From Nymphaea colorata (taxonomy: Eukaryota > Streptophyta > Magnoliopsida > Nymphaeales > Nymphaeaceae): a DNA stretch of 64,000 nt. The position numbers and the translations under genes were made by a program. The stretch spans positions 17,499,716-17,563,715 of the forward strand of contig NC_045144.1 of NCBI RefSeq assembly GCF_008831285.2. Reading direction: 5' to 3'. Position 1 is the stretch's first letter; each line of letters begins with the position of its first letter. Positions 12,201 through 25,600 of the stretch are shown here, piece by piece. The notes under the pieces were generated by a model. That model saw only the letters and a list, made by a program, of their open reading frames with translations, did no database searches and was not told the DNA's origin.

Positions 12201-13578
12201 GGTTCCCAGGTCTTCGAACTATTTTTAACAAATTTATATAGAACTGTATGAATGATATGCAACAAATACATGGGCTAGAATGCCGAGTACACGGGCCAAT
12301 GGCCATGATCGGGAACCTGAGGTGCTAAGCTCTTGTTTACTGCATTATTGATTTTGCTTCTTAGAAGAATAACTTTCACTGGATTTTTTCGGAAAAACAC
12401 AAGTAATACTAAACGGTTTAAAATCTGTAAGATATAGAAGGAAGTTGAAAAAGGGAACTAAGAACTAGTGATCATAATAAACTTGAGAAAAGCAAATACC
12501 AACATGACAATAAAGAGAAAAAAAATCCTAGGTCCCCTCAACGAATCCGTGCTACCAAGAATGAAATCAGTACCTTCACCTTATAAACTTTGTCGCCATT
12601 CTCTTTTATATAACAGACACATGGCTAAACGGCTTCAACCGTTTAGAAACAATCATTTTGGTCTCGTAATGCGTCTTCTAAGAGAAAAACTTGAAGCTAA
12701 TGAATACCATACAGCAAGGTACTGAAAGCGAATCCTTCCTCTGGAGAGGTGGGAGGGAGAAAACCTTGAGGATGAATAACAAAGATGAAGGAATGATCCT
12801 TCTGACTCAGAAACCTACCGTGAGAGAGGGAGAGATGGAGGCGACGGTCCTCAAAGCAGCAGCTATGGAACCCAGACTCCTTCCCCCTCTTCCCCAAAAC
12901 TTAAAATCCCTATACAACAGTTGCACCAAACAAAAACCTTCGCGTTTCCGTGTCTCCTTTCCACCAACTTATCTCACATGGACCGAAACCACAGGACACA
13001 GGATGATGCATTGTCCTTTCCCCGTTATTCAATTTACACATAAAACTGAAAAAGAGGCCGATAACCATAAATAAGACGACACTGGATTTTTTGGAGACGA
13101 TTAAGGCGGTAAGGGAACAAGGGCACAAAAATCACAGAGCTTAGGTCGTTAGCAATCAAAGTACGTAGACCCCCAAAGCGAACAACGGAGAGACTTGAGC
13201 AATATCTTAAAGTTCTGGTCCACAATCCTTACTCCTACACCAGAAATTCTCATTGCCATCAGTTTTTGTTCAAGCTGAAGCTACACATTTAAGAGTTAAG
13301 ACATCTTATTGCTGCTGTATAGAAAGTTTACATCTAAATCTTAATTTCCCCGGATCTGCATAAAATTCAAACTAGATTAGATCCATCTTTTGGTATTTTT
13401 GGATTTTTTTTTTGTAAAATTCAATTTTAGGTGATATGCTTGACCCATACATCCACCTTAAGTCTTCGAATCAGTCCACCACTTGAGCAACATGAGGAAT
13501 ATATATATATTTTTTTAAAAAAAAAGGGTTGCCGCTTGTTCGCGTGTGTATCCGGTCCCGACGCCGAGTTGATGGGGT
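9234..13578. other. Intergenic, with possible minus-strand non-coding transcript
   Basis: No protein can be supported. On the minus strand several segments look exon-like by splice signals only: a donor CACG|GTAGG near 12819, a donor TTG|GTGAGA near 12035, and a 43-nt segment near 11804-11847 bounded by CCCACAG and GAG|GTAAAA. Their reading frames do not join. This could be a non-coding transcript or the remains of a gene. A 22-bp palindrome (CTAAACGG...CCGTTTAG) lies near 12627-12648. A fragment at 10730-10810 is rich in AGCTCGA motifs like those of the element at 63418. Confidence 0.3.
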
Positions 13579-13587
13579 TAAAAAAAT
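13579..13587 (-). terminator. Pol III terminator of tRNA-Ser
   Basis: A run of seven T on the minus strand (13580-13586) lies about 15 nt after the 3' end of the tRNA. It is a standard RNA polymerase III stop signal. Confidence 0.85.
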
Positions 13588-13600
13588 AGAAAGGGATCGT

Positions 13601-13682
13601 CGTGGACGGCAGGATTCGAACCTGCGCGGGCAGAGCCCACATGATTTCTAGTCATGCCCGATAACCACTCCGGCACGTCCAC
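13601..13682 (-). tRNA. tRNA-Ser(AGA), nuclear type
   Basis: The 82-nt sequence folds into a complete class II tRNA. The acceptor stem is GTGGACG/CGTCCAC with a G discriminator. The D arm lies in the A-box segment GTGCCGGAGTGG. The anticodon stem is CATGA/TCATG with loop CTAGAAA, so the anticodon is AGA (13647-13649), reading UCU/UCC. The long variable arm GGGC-TCT-GCCC is typical of serine tRNAs. The T arm contains the B box GGTTCGAATCC. No intron and no encoded CCA, as expected for a eukaryotic nuclear gene. Internal A and B boxes form the pol III promoter. All stems are intact, so the gene is probably functional. Confidence 0.97.
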
Positions 13683-16600
13683 TGGAGACGGCCGACTTAT
13701 CCGAACTATTAATTTCTTTTGTTCATAATGAGGTTTGAACACAGACAAAGTGGTGGATTGTGACGATCATACGAAGCAATAATCGTTTGATTCCCATGAT
13801 GATTTCTCTTGTACGAGTTTTCATTTGATAAAGGAGCGACCCTTCCTCTTCACTAAGTATTGGCCTCTCTCTTCGCATGTAACGTAAGAGCTTGCCTTGG
13901 CTTTTCTAGAAAGATGAACAACCCAGGGCCTCTGTCCTGCATCTGCTACACCAAACCCTTCAAAACTTAAGTTGAAGGAAAATCACATAAGTTGCATGGC
14001 AGGAGCGGTATCCTAAAGCACCAAAAACAAGTTCTATACCTTAAAAGAGACAAGAGATCAATGTGGGTTTGTCTCTTTTCTTAGGAAGGTAGGTAGCATG
14101 ATGAAATACTCTTTCTACTCACCCACAATTTTTAAGCAGGATGAAATACTTTTTCTACTCGCCCACAATTTTTAGGCAGGTAGCAGGATGAAATACTCTT
14201 TCTACTCACTAACAATCAAGAGTTACATGTAGTTAAGGTTATAATTACATAGTTATACACAACATGAGTTGATCATCCATGACCAGAAATCTGCCATCTA
14301 AATATTTCCCTTGGTTAGAGAAAAACAGATCAAAGTACATGAAATAGATCTACATCCACCCTTTGGTGTATACTTGGATTATTAAATCTGACGTTTGGGA
14401 CATGTACTTGTCGAAATACATCCTCACTAAGTCTTACAAATTGGCTTTGTTCATGTTTGTTTCCCTTCATACGTACGCCCGTCTCCTACGGCAATGACAT
14501 AACTGTGAACAACCTCTCAGTGTCAGTGGTATCAAGCGCTCCCCAACAGTCCCTTCCTTTCAAGATCACGACTGCGTCTTTCTATATTCTCAGACACATT
14601 AAAATGCATTTGGCATCAAATAGAGCACCGCCAATTCCATGAACAAGCCAAATAGTCCCCCAACTAAGCTGCCAACTTGATGACCGATAACCAATGGGAA
14701 CAGATTGGTTTGTTTGCGGCAAATTCTAGATGCTGTTAGTGAGATCGACATCTAACAGGAAAGTCTCATCTTGCTCAATTTGTATAAAATTAGAATATCT
14801 TCAGCATTTATTTATAAATATAATGAGAAGACAGAGGCTGTTGCTCGGATGCTTTCCCTTTCATTTTCTTTTTGGCACACGTAGAAATAAGTGGCCAACT
14901 GCCATCATAGTCCGAACAGATGTTTCTTTACAGAATACCCGTTTCTCGACACCTCTTCCTCTCTCTCTTTTTCCTTCTATGCATAGTTCTAATTCTTCAC
15001 GTCTTTGATGCTTGCTTTTTTTTTTAGTTGTAAAGAAGCCCACTTAGATTAATTAACATTCTTCTTACTTTCCTTTCTTTTGCCTTTATCTAAGTGGTGA
15101 CACGTAGCTGCTATTTCTCTCCCATTGCTTTAACAACTGCTTTTGCTCATATATTCAAGGATGCTTGCCTCAAAAACTTTTTGTTGGTATATCTGTTAAA
15201 GCAAACGATATTAAAAAAAAAGGAACAAATATATCAGGTTGAAGATAAGTTTGAATAAGCAAGAGATCTCCGACAATGACCTTCTTTAGACAATTAGACT
15301 CGAGAAGAAAGTGTATAAGTATTGAGAAGTGGAACAGAACTTCCATGTGTTCATTGTTCACTATGCTTCTAGACCTAACTATCTTGAACCACCTACATGT
15401 TGGAGAAGAAGAAGAAGAAGAAGAAGAAGAAGAAGAAGAAGGGGGATGAGAAGAAGGACTTTCCACCTCCTAAATGTTGATCTTTAGGAGGTGATCATGG
15501 AATTTCAAAGGGCAAGTCGTTATGGCAAAGGGAAGGCAATGCCTTTCTTCAAGTTTTCTTTTGTGGGCATTTCATAAATTTGTATTCTTCCTGGTTTGTT
15601 TTTAGGTATCCTGGGAGGTTGGGAAGATCTTCTGAAGTTGGAGCTTGTTTCCTGTCTTTGTGTGACTGTTTGTAGACTTGCATTATGGTGCTTCTTTTAG
15701 ACAGTGTTCCCCTGATCAGCATCCTTTCTTGAGTTTTCCTTGTGTTTGTATTAAGACTTAGTTAATTTCTGTGAGTGAATGCGAGGACGCACCCAGGCAT
15801 ATGTTTGATGGGGTTGCCTTATTGTTAAGAAGACATTGTTAATTTGTTAAGCTAATAAGTGTTTTATGTAAGATGTTGAAGTTTTTTTTCGCTCTAGATC
15901 ACAGGATTAATATTTCATTTAAACTCCCATTCCGGATCTCCTTATATAGAAATCATGTTAGAAAGTTGATAAAGTTCATGCCCTTACTTAGAAATTACAT
16001 TGCAAACTTAGTAAAAATTGCCGGAGTCCTTGAACATAGCTTTCGTTCAATAACAAAAGAAATTTCCGGTTTTTGGGAGTGTCAAGTATGACCTGCATGG
16101 ACTCCTCTTTTACTCACTGTGACAGTCGTTCCTATATTTTGGCCTTAACTGAAAGGATGCACAACTTCAATAGTTTTGACAACTCTGACTTGCCAGTTTA
16201 TCTCATTACCATGATTGTTTCTCCACATTAGATGTAATTTAACAGGAAAATAGTCAAACATTGTTTAGAATGGTAGCAAGGTAGTTTCATTTTGGAGAGG
16301 ATGATGAACTTGATTTTAATTAAGGAGATGACGTTTAAAGAGGTTAAAGTCGAAGTTTTATTGAACGGACACATGCTGAAATTTCAGAGAAAATTTTATG
16401 ATTCATGATGCGTTTTGGCCCCTATTCCTAGATGGGACTTTATTCCTTCACCACTAAGAGGGAATGGACCATATGGCACTTATTCTCTGAAAAACATTCG
16501 CTGATGAAATTTATGCTTCTCTGAAATCATTCGGGTCGAAAGGAATTTTGATATAAAAACTCGAGTTTTCCTCCTTACTTGATTCTTCTTTGAACTTAGT

Positions 16601-17256
16601 GGAGTGAAGAGTCAGCACGCTACAAGGCATTAACATCCCCCTGCTTTTAGGACTAGTATTAATAATTTTAAGACAACCAGTCTTCACTGTCGAGTATTTA
16701 CGACTTTTCCACTGAGCCAACACAGACTCGTTGTTCTTGCCTGCTACAATGCCTATGAACAACACCATTCTCTTTTGCAAAACTGAAGCCTAAGAGAGGC
16801 CTTCGTATCAAAGGTCCTAGCCTTTCTATTTCACACAAAAAGTTGATTCATGACCTACTAGTACCAAGATCAGCAGTGTTTAGTCAATAAGAAAAACAAA
16901 AGGTCGCAGCTCTTGTCTCTGATTACTAACAACACAGTTGTGGTCCTTCGTGCGATGGCTGCCATCCGGAAGCCTTGTGGAAGATGCCTGCTATTGGATT
17001 TACTAGTTTGTTCTTTTAAATGTAAAGAAGCAGGTTCAAATACAAATAATGACTTGAAAGAAAATTGATAAGCCATTATTACACAAGGTACAATCTAAAA
17101 TGCATTTTTTCTTCTGTCGACCTCTCAAAAGCCTGTAACCACGGCTACAGAAGCTTTTGGTATCCCTAACGGAAAGAAGAATAGGGGGAGAAAAATGGGA
17201 GAACAAAAGAGAAAAATAAAATCTACTCTATGATTGATGGAAACTTATATACATGA
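13683..17256. other. Intergenic stretch between the tRNA and the transporter
   Basis: No gene is supported. It holds the tandem repeat at 14097-14212 and a (GAA)n microsatellite at about 15406-15441. An 89-codon minus frame at 16511-16780 has no recognised domain. The last few hundred bases before 17257 are expected to include the transporter's 3' UTR; no clear AATAAA on the minus strand was seen. Confidence 0.45.
14097..14212. repeat. Imperfect tandem repeat, about 3 copies
   Basis: The unit GATGAAATACTCTTTCTACTC plus ACCCACAATTTTT and AGGCAGG-type spacer is repeated about three times with small changes. Intergenic and not coding. Confidence 0.8.
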
Positions 17257-20200
17257 TCATACGTAGTAGATCATCCCCACTTCAATGAGGCTGATGTGAG
17301 GAATATTTAGCGCAACTGCAGGCCCCCGGCAATTCTTGCGGAGGAACGAGTACCCAAAGTCGATCACTAGTTTCTTCAAAAAAGAAGAGGCCCTCCTTGC
17401 TTTGATGTATGAATGTCCCATTATGTATGCAACCCCTGCATATTTTGCCTCTATCAAGTCCATCAGCTCCTCTCTCACAGATGGATCCAGCTCATTGTCC
17501 TCTGGCAATTCAAACCGTACTCTCCTGCGGCTAGGGTGTGGTGATTCCTGCTCATATAGTGACTGCAAAGTCTGCAATGTTGCTGATTTACTGCTCCTTA
17601 CAGTGCTTTGTGTTGCATCGCCGGGTTCGGATGGTACCAGGTTTAGATTGGATCTCACATTTGTCCCAATCACAGCCATCCGGCCATCCAGCGAACTGTC
17701 GCAACTGGAAGATTGAGAATTGTCTGCTTCCATGTGAATGAACTCTGCAATGCTGATAATCAGCTGATTCTCAAAATTGTCGTTGTCCTTCTGAACATCC
17801 TTGTATCCATATCGAACAATGCATCTGTACATGCGATACTCCTTTGGACCAATGCGACCAATGAGGTAACGCTCATCGTCTGAGACATGGGGAACAGGGA
17901 CAGATTTGACACAAACAAACACAGATACCTTGTGGAATGCTGGAAGATTGGTAACAAAATGTGAAAATATGGCAGGAACTCCAGTGACCAATTCAGAGTA
18001 TATAAGACCAATGCCTGGAACGCGAGCAATTCCCAGGCTAGGCCCCAAACTGAGTATCCATTTCATGGAGACCTTGTTCTGAAGGTCGAAGAGGTACTTC
18101 TTTCTAGTGCCATAATGCCAAATATACATGACAAGCATGAATACACCAGATAGCACTATAGGCAGCCAACCACCTTGTGGCACTTTCATGACAGAAGCAG
18201 ACAAATAGACAGCCTCAATTGATCCGAAGAAGACGAGAAATGGAACGGCCAGGAAAACACTTTTTTGCCAGACAAAGACAATCACCAGAGCCATAAGCCA
18301 TGTCGTAACAAAGACTACACACATGAAGGCAATGCCTACAAACAGAGAATGAAGATCAGTTACAGTGTAATAGCAGTTCCAAATATTTTCTAAAAGAACT
18401 TCGATACACCAGACATCCAGTTCAGAGTATTACCATAAGCATTTCCAATCAAAGTGGTGTCCTGAAAAATAACAGTAGCAGCTACACAAAGGAGCATGAG
18501 AATCCAGTTTATTTCTGGAATATAAATTTGCCCATATATCCATCTTGATGTGTGGACAACCTTTACTCTTGGGAAGCAACCAAGGGACTGGCACTGCTTA
18601 ACGATTGAGAATGTAGCAGATATGACGGCCTGGCTAGCAACAATTGCAGCAAGCGTTGCAATCACAAACACGGGCCAAAATACAGGCTCTGCAGAAAATA
18701 CCAACCCACAACTTGAAAAATGTACCCAGAAAAGAAACACACTGTTACAAGAACAGGAATGTACCTGGAATGGAGTTATAGAAACTCCATTGTATATCAT
18801 CTGGATTTTTAGACAAGTAGGCAGCCTGCCCCATATATTGCAGGACTAAACACGGGTAGATGAATCCAACAAATGCAACCTGCTTCATCAAAACTACAAA
18901 TGAAGCATGCAGAACCAGAAAATAGTTCACACAGAAAAAGTTGATAGTCGGTGCCACATACCCTTATAGATATTGAAGTGAAATGTCCAAGATCGGCAAA
19001 CATTGCTTCAGTACCTGTAAGAGACCAATGCTACACTTGCTCAAAAATTCCAGCATTATTGGTGCAGCAAATATGACACAGCAACTGCATTCGACGGAAA
19101 AATCATAAATGCCTGTTAGAGAATAGAAGTTCCTGAAGTACCTGTTATGCAAAGTAGAACCCCACCAAGCGAAATCCAGCCATCTTTTCCTGTCTTCTTG
19201 AAGAATTTGTAGATGTAATATGGAGAAAGAGCACGATATACACTTGGGTTCCAGACAATGATGTTATATACACCAATTGCACCTATAGATATCAACCATA
19301 ATATCACAATGGGTGCAAACATGAAAGCCACCTTTTGTGTGCCATAATGCTGCAGGGCAAACAGTCCAACCAACACAATACACGCAAGTAGCACCACCTC
19401 ATCTGTAACAATTTAAGACTACATGGTTATCAAGAGGCAAAGGCCATAAACCAATGGAAGACATGTGTTGCATATCCAATTACAAGTCTGAGAAAGTCTA
19501 GATATCAATGTGAAATTAAAAAGAAAATCTAGATATTACTTACTATTATGCAAATTCTTGGCACGAACTTGCAGACCAGATATCGATGATAAAACTGCAA
19601 AAATACAATGATTAGTATGATAGGGACTAGTCTTCCTTGATAGAAGTAATAATGAGATGGAAAAGAGTAAAAAAATTACCTGATATAGCAGGTGTAAGGA
19701 CACCATCACCTATCACCATGCATGCACCAAACAAAACAACAAGAAGCAAGGCTGTCCGCAGCCTTGCATGCTTCTCGAGAAATCTTCTCAAGGGAGACAT
19801 CCTTCCCTGGTTTGATAACCCATACTTATAAGTGGAAAGTTCCTCATCAGCAGCTTGTTGATTGGGGAGCAGTCCTACCCTTGCGTGCCGACAAAGAAGC
19901 GAATACAGAGCGAACGTTCCTCCTAGATAGATGAAAATAGCAACAACTGAGAAAACAAGGAACCAAAGAAGTAAAGAACAGAGACACCATGACCAAGTTA
20001 CGTCACTACTTACCTTCACCATTATCATCTGCGCTAAGGAGGATGAAGACATATTTCAATAATGGGATCAATGTAATGGTCCAAAATATCAAAGATAATA
20101 CACCAAAAATTGCCTCCTCACTTCGATCATCTTGCAGTTTCTCCACAAATGTACTCTTGTAGACATATAATGGTGACGTACTCAAGTCTCCATAAACAAC

Positions 20201-22528
20201 ACCAAGACTTTGATATGCTAAAAGAGCTGTACTTTGACAGTAGTTAATCCATGAAACCTGCATATGAATGTCACATTTAATTTGAGTTACAAACAAAGAT
20301 CAAAATTTGGTCATTTTTACATAGTACATCTCACTTGAAGATTCCAGCAGTCATAATAGTACATCTCACTTGAAGATTCCAGCAGTCATAAAATTTTTGT
20401 CACAATTGATACTAATATTAATTGGCACAGGCTAAAGGGAAAAATATCATCAAAATTCTGCTAAGAAGGAAAACATTATCTAATTTATCACAATATTCTC
20501 AAATGTTCCTGCAGAATATGTTTTCAAAGAACTATGGATCTTATAAAATTTACTTGAATGTGGTTAGAAAGAACACATACTGTACCCATATACCTCGGTC
20601 TAAATATTTCATGCATATAAATAACAGCAAACTCAAGGAAAAATAAAGACAAAAAAAAACAAGAAAGCACATTAGACACAGGGAATAAATGCATTGTTTA
20701 ATTTTTCAAGCAATTGAAAAGATTGAAACTTTTAGACTCCTCACTCACTCGATCCAATCCTATCCCCTCTGATAAAAGAAGGAAATGACACTCCTAAGAC
20801 TTGTTATGATTATAATATCAAAATGTCCAGTCGCCTCATCCTATGTTGTCTGTTACAAGAACTCTGCAAATTACCAAGTTGCTGCTTATATATGATGCCT
20901 AATTACATACAAAACTATTGTTTATCTAAATTAGCTTCTAAGATTCCTATGGATTAGATGAGAGCCACAATATTACAGCTAGCATTAAAAAAAAACAACA
21001 TGATTTCTCAGCAGTGGCTCTTTTGTTTGATCATAGTTTGGTTTATAGGTGGTCTAACTGTCCTTCCTTAGATACAAGAGATATGCATATGCTCACGGTG
21101 CAAATGCTTCTTCAGAATGATACTGGCTAATCTTACCGACAGCATTGGTACTAGCGCATGAAACCACCACACTGATTTTAAAACAATCATTGTATAGCCT
21201 GTGATGAATGATTACATCCATGGAGAGCATGTGGACACAAGCAGCTCCATATTCCCCTCTCCATCTCTCTTTCTCTATCATTTTCTGTTTTCATTTTGTT
21301 GATGTTTATACTTGTTTCAACAAGATCAAATTCTAGTTTCATAGATCTGGCTCTGATCACACTCCACGTAAGAAAAAGCAAAAAATTTCCTTTCATGGAG
21401 AATTCGGAGAAAAAAAACTTTTTAGCTAGAACTTGGAACTAAATGAATCAGCTACATCATTTGAATCTATTATTCACGATGTCTTAGAGATTGTTCCTTT
21501 AAGTCTTGCCCGGGTGGCACAATTTTTATATATGTTATTTTCATGAATTATGATAACTTTTATGAGAACTAACTTTTATGAAGCAAGTTTATGAAGCTTC
21601 AGAGACAACACTGAGAAGATGACAGGCAAGTTGGAAACACCAAAAGTTTCTCATAGTGACATTTCAATCCTATGGCAACCCTGCGGACGAAGCGATGTGA
21701 ACTGGGGATCTTCCTGGAAAGGTCGACCGGTTGGTTTCTTCTAACAACTGACGCATCATTGATAATCTAATTAATTGCCACCTACTCAAACTGTTCATCA
21801 CTCGAAAATGTTGACAGAACTACTGTGATCGTTGACAAAAAACCTTAAATCCTTCATATGATCAGGAATTACTTGATGACACACAGAGACAATACGGCAA
21901 ACTACTTCAAGAACAAAAGCTGCACAGTGCCCTTCTCACACTCTTTCCATCAGAAACTAGTTCTAAAAACAACACGTGTTGGAGTTTGAACCACCCCCCG
22001 GCCCCCCGGGCTTTAACAGCTTCTTCCTGGTTTCAAGAAAACGAAAGTGTCGGAGGCATCTATTTGTGCTCTTACTTAGTCTCTGAACACTCTATTCCAA
22101 AACATAAAGCGAGAAGGAGTGACGAAAATTCGTACACGTAAACAAATTAGAAACTGAGAAGAAGCATGAAAAATTTCGCATCCTCAATATTCTGATCTCA
22201 AACGGAACTCAAAACCCTAAATCCAACAACGGAAGCGGCCTCCAAAGCGGCGTAAATCGCGATTCCATGCAAGCGCAATGGAAATGGAAGCATCTCCATG
22301 TGTTTTCCAGTAAAAAGGCCGGAAATCGCAAGCGTATCCAACCATAAATGACAAAAAGAACAGAATCAAACAGAGAGGGATCAATAGATTCTAGAACCGC
22401 GGACAGCCAACAGATTCAACGAAAAAAGTTAGAAACCGATAAATTTTCGAAGGGAAGAGCAAGGGAGGGGCCCTAACCCTGTTCCGATGACGAGGGTCTG
22501 GAACTCCCATCTCCATCTCCGGCCTCAT
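17257..22528 (-). CDS. HAK/KUP: HAK/KUP/KT potassium transporter
   Basis: Coding exons on the minus strand are 22528-22478, 20257-20014, 19922-19680, 19594-19544, 19402-19142, 19014-18962, 18879-18765, 18688-18434 and 18335-17257. All junctions are GT-AG and in phase, giving 2352 nt or 783 residues, a normal family length. Proton-coupled K+ uptake at a plasma or endomembrane is the known family role. Family marks are [13 protein letters not shown] (residues 36-48), [10 protein letters not shown] (170-179), [11 protein letters not shown] (285-295), many hydrophobic membrane segments up to about residue 470, then a long cytosolic tail ending [20 protein letters not shown]. The [18 protein letters not shown] loop is, from memory, closest to Arabidopsis KUP4/TRH1 (POT3) and its relatives. 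The start ATG at 22528 is preceded by an in-frame stop with no other in-frame ATG between; it sits on a short first coding exon separated by a 2.2 kb intron, so the first 17 residues are the least certain part. No broken exon is seen. Confidence 0.95.
20322..20391. repeat. Tandem 35-bp duplication in transporter intron 1
   Basis: The unit TAGTACATCTCACTTGAAG plus ATTCCAGCAGTCATAA occurs twice head to tail, with essentially no differences, about 65 nt upstream of the second coding exon. The near identity indicates a recent duplication. Confidence 0.9.
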
Positions 22529-22530
22529 CC

Positions 22531-22560
22531 TCAGCGTCCGATCTCTTCCTCCGCCACCAT
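22531..22560 (-). CDS. Upstream ORF (9 residues) in transporter leader
   Basis: An ATG at 22560 opens MVAEEEIGR followed by TGA at 22533-22531, leaving only two bases before the main ATG at 22528. It is in a different frame. Its context has no purine at -3, while the main ATG has A at -3, so leaky scanning or reinitiation could serve the main frame. Whether it is inside the transcript depends on the start site inferred from the TATA box (about 22577). The peptide itself has no recognised function. Confidence 0.5.
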   Translation of the reverse strand: MVAEEEIGR

Positions 22561-22605
22561 CCAGCCGGCCGAGGCGTCAGTAACCCGAAGGCGATCGCGC
22601 CGCCC

Positions 22606-22612
22606 ATTTATA
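22606..22612 (-). promoter_or_regulatory. TATA box of the HAK/KUP gene
   Basis: TATAAAT on the minus strand in a GC-rich context (GGCCTATAAATGGG), about 84 nt upstream of the start codon. This predicts a short leader of roughly 50 nt. Confidence 0.65.
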
Positions 22613-25600
22613 GGCCATACTTCCGCGCGTGCTACCTGGGCCGTTTTCCTTCGCACGAGTGAGCGCCACCGTACAGGGGCCCATTATCTGGGTCGGTAGG
22701 GAGGGAACCTCCACACGGCATTAAATTACCCATTTACCATCGGGCGAGGAAACTGGTTCTGAACCGGGTCCGGGCCAGCCACAATTAGGTCGGATCCGAC
22801 CGTACAAGACAGCCAACAAGAGGCCCATAGAGAATGGACCAGACCTGCAATCGACCTCGATTCGAACCCCATTGAACTCTCGATGGGCCGGCCGGTCTGA
22901 CCTGACTAGATCGGGTCCCTTCTATTGGGCTCAGCCGGGAGACAAATGAAAATTTATTATCCCCCCTAACAAATGACAAGATAAAGTCAGAAAAAATTAT
23001 TTAAAGGAAGCCGCTACTGTTTTATCAAAATTTTAAAAGGCTGAAAGAATTTTCTTTAAAAAAAAAATCATGTATGAAGACCTATTTTTCAAAATTTCAG
23101 ATAAAGGCCCTAGCCCCCTCTGTTTGATGATGCAGATATTTGAGGGACAAGACAATTCTTTTTCCTAGCTCTATCTCATTAAATGTAGTCTACTCAAACC
23201 TGAAGAATAAGGGAAAAAGCGTGTAAGGCCTTGCGTTTGTCTTCTATGGGATGTTTGATTGCTAAGATAAATTTTATGTCATGTAAAAATTGTCTAATCG
23301 AAGCAAACATTTAAGGAAGAAATTCAGAAATTTTTCACCTTTTAAGCTTCAAACTCTAAGTATAGAGATCAATCAAAGGGAGAACTGACCTTTTTTTTTT
23401 TCACTTGATGTAAGAAGAGTATAAGAACATTCAAAAAACACAAATTGAGTAATTAACTCGCCCTTATAGATTACTGATTCAATTTTCAAATCCATTTTGT
23501 TGGATTTGTTAAAGAAATATAGATCTGATCTTTAACCAGATTCGAATTCGGCTTGCAGTTTTAGAACCAAATCGGAACCGGAGTCCGATATCTGATGAAT
23601 ATTTGACAAAAAATCTAACCCAATTACAAACAAATCCACCTAGTCCATACTCAATTCTAAAAAACAAAGTTAAAATATAAGTCCAAATCCAAGCTTCATC
23701 TGAGCCAACGGTGGAGGTAAGGGCGGGTTAAGTGTGAGCAATTGTCCACTTGAAACCCAAAAATTTTGGTAATTTTAAATTCGATATTTCTAAACATTTT
23801 TTTTTAATTTACATGTAAATTTAAAAAAAAATCATTTGTTTTATATAAATTTTTTAAAAAATAATATTTCAATCGTAGTTAAAATTTAAAAACTTTAATT
23901 TGGCTTTCCTCCTGGCTCAGACTGATCACCCCGCTAATCGCAGATGAGCTTGCGTTCACTTGGGGTTGGACCCAGCATCTCCCAACTTTTTGGACAACAA
24001 ATGGACCCGGAGATTTATGAGGCTCGAAAGGATCCAAAATGGCCTCAAGAGAAGCTTTGGAAGTGCGGGGCAATTTCGTAAAACAGCCAAAGCTTCCCCG
24101 GTTTCGCCTCCACGGAGTCCACACGGGGTTATGTTATGAGAGAGGAGAACAGCCCACTGTCTGACGCCTCCCCTTCACTCAATGCTTATCGAGGGGACAA
24201 AAAAAAAAAAAAAAAACTTGAATATTGCTTTTTAAAATACAAAATGAAAAACAAATTTAAAAAACAGATCCAAACATTTGTAAATAACAAAAAACCTAAA
24301 AAAGAATCTAACTTTAAAAACGCTTGCAAATAAAAGCACCATCTGACTCTTATGTTCATTAATTTGCATTAAGCAATTTCGCTATTTCCAATAATATGAG
24401 CTTATGATTAATTACATCTAAAAACTACTTTTTATCAATGTCCAGATTATTTAGATGAATGATGTCGTTGGTACTGGTGTTAGAGTATATAAAGTGGTAT
24501 CTGTTTAATAAGTTACCTGAATTCTTATTGAACCATATCGGTATATAAGAATATCAAAAAAACTTGAGTGTGTTTTTGAAAATTTTCTTAAAAGGGAAAG
24601 ATGAAGCGTGATCAAACTCTCCGCCTAATGGTCTTGATACAGCAATTTTTGGCCTCTACTTGCGAGCAATACGACAACCAACATACTAATCACCCAAAAG
24701 GGATTTTTCTTTAATAATCAAACTCATAATATGATATTAAAATGTTTAGAAATATCTATAGGTGCTTCTTTTTCCTCTTGAGATATTTGCAAAATAACAA
24801 AATCACTGATTTTTTGTTTTCCAGAATTTTTCCATTTAATCATCTTTAAGTGAGGTTTTCGAAGGAAATATCTTAATTACAAGAGCTCGACTACAGGAAA
24901 TATCTCAACTTTATTGGGTTTTTTACGTTATTGATAACTCACACTTATCATTTACCAAGTCTTAAGTTTTTAGTAACAAAGGGAAAAAAATCTCCAAATG
25001 TCAAAAAACTTCCATGAGATGTAGGTGGCTTTTTTTTTTTTGGATGAAATTAAAGGGCCCTTATTAAAATATCACTAAAACAAGAAAAAAATCAAAAGGG
25101 GTGTAGTATAGTAGGTGAGCCGCCCATTCGATTTTCATGGTTGCTATTTTTCTCTATAATCTAAAAAGGTGGCATCGTGACACTGAAGTCGAACAGAATA
25201 CTATGCATCATTCGATCCTGACGTGGCTCGGCTCGGTAGCTTAAAAGTACTTAGAAGCAGAGAGAATGGAAGAATGAACTTTCGTATCTTTTTGTGAGCG
25301 ATCGGTTGTTAACTTCATGGTGAGTTAAAAAGAAAAGAATAAAATCTTTTGAGCTAGCTAGGTCCATTATTTTGATACCAACTTCCACTAAATGAAATCT
25401 AGAGAACAAATAAAGGATATTAACTCGAATCGCAACAAAGAAAGAAACAATAACAATAGCTTCATCAACTCATATTTTTTTCTTGATGTTGATTTTAATA
25501 ATATTTTGCTTGTGGATCATGTGGCACCTAGTCCCAATTACGCCACCCATGATGATGACATACGAAGCATGAAAAGCTTCTCGGGTCTTTGGCAGCCACA

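Noticed and set aside
17336-17716. 126-codon plus frame opposite the transporter's last exon
   Set aside because: Antisense shadow of the conserved HAK/KUP tail.
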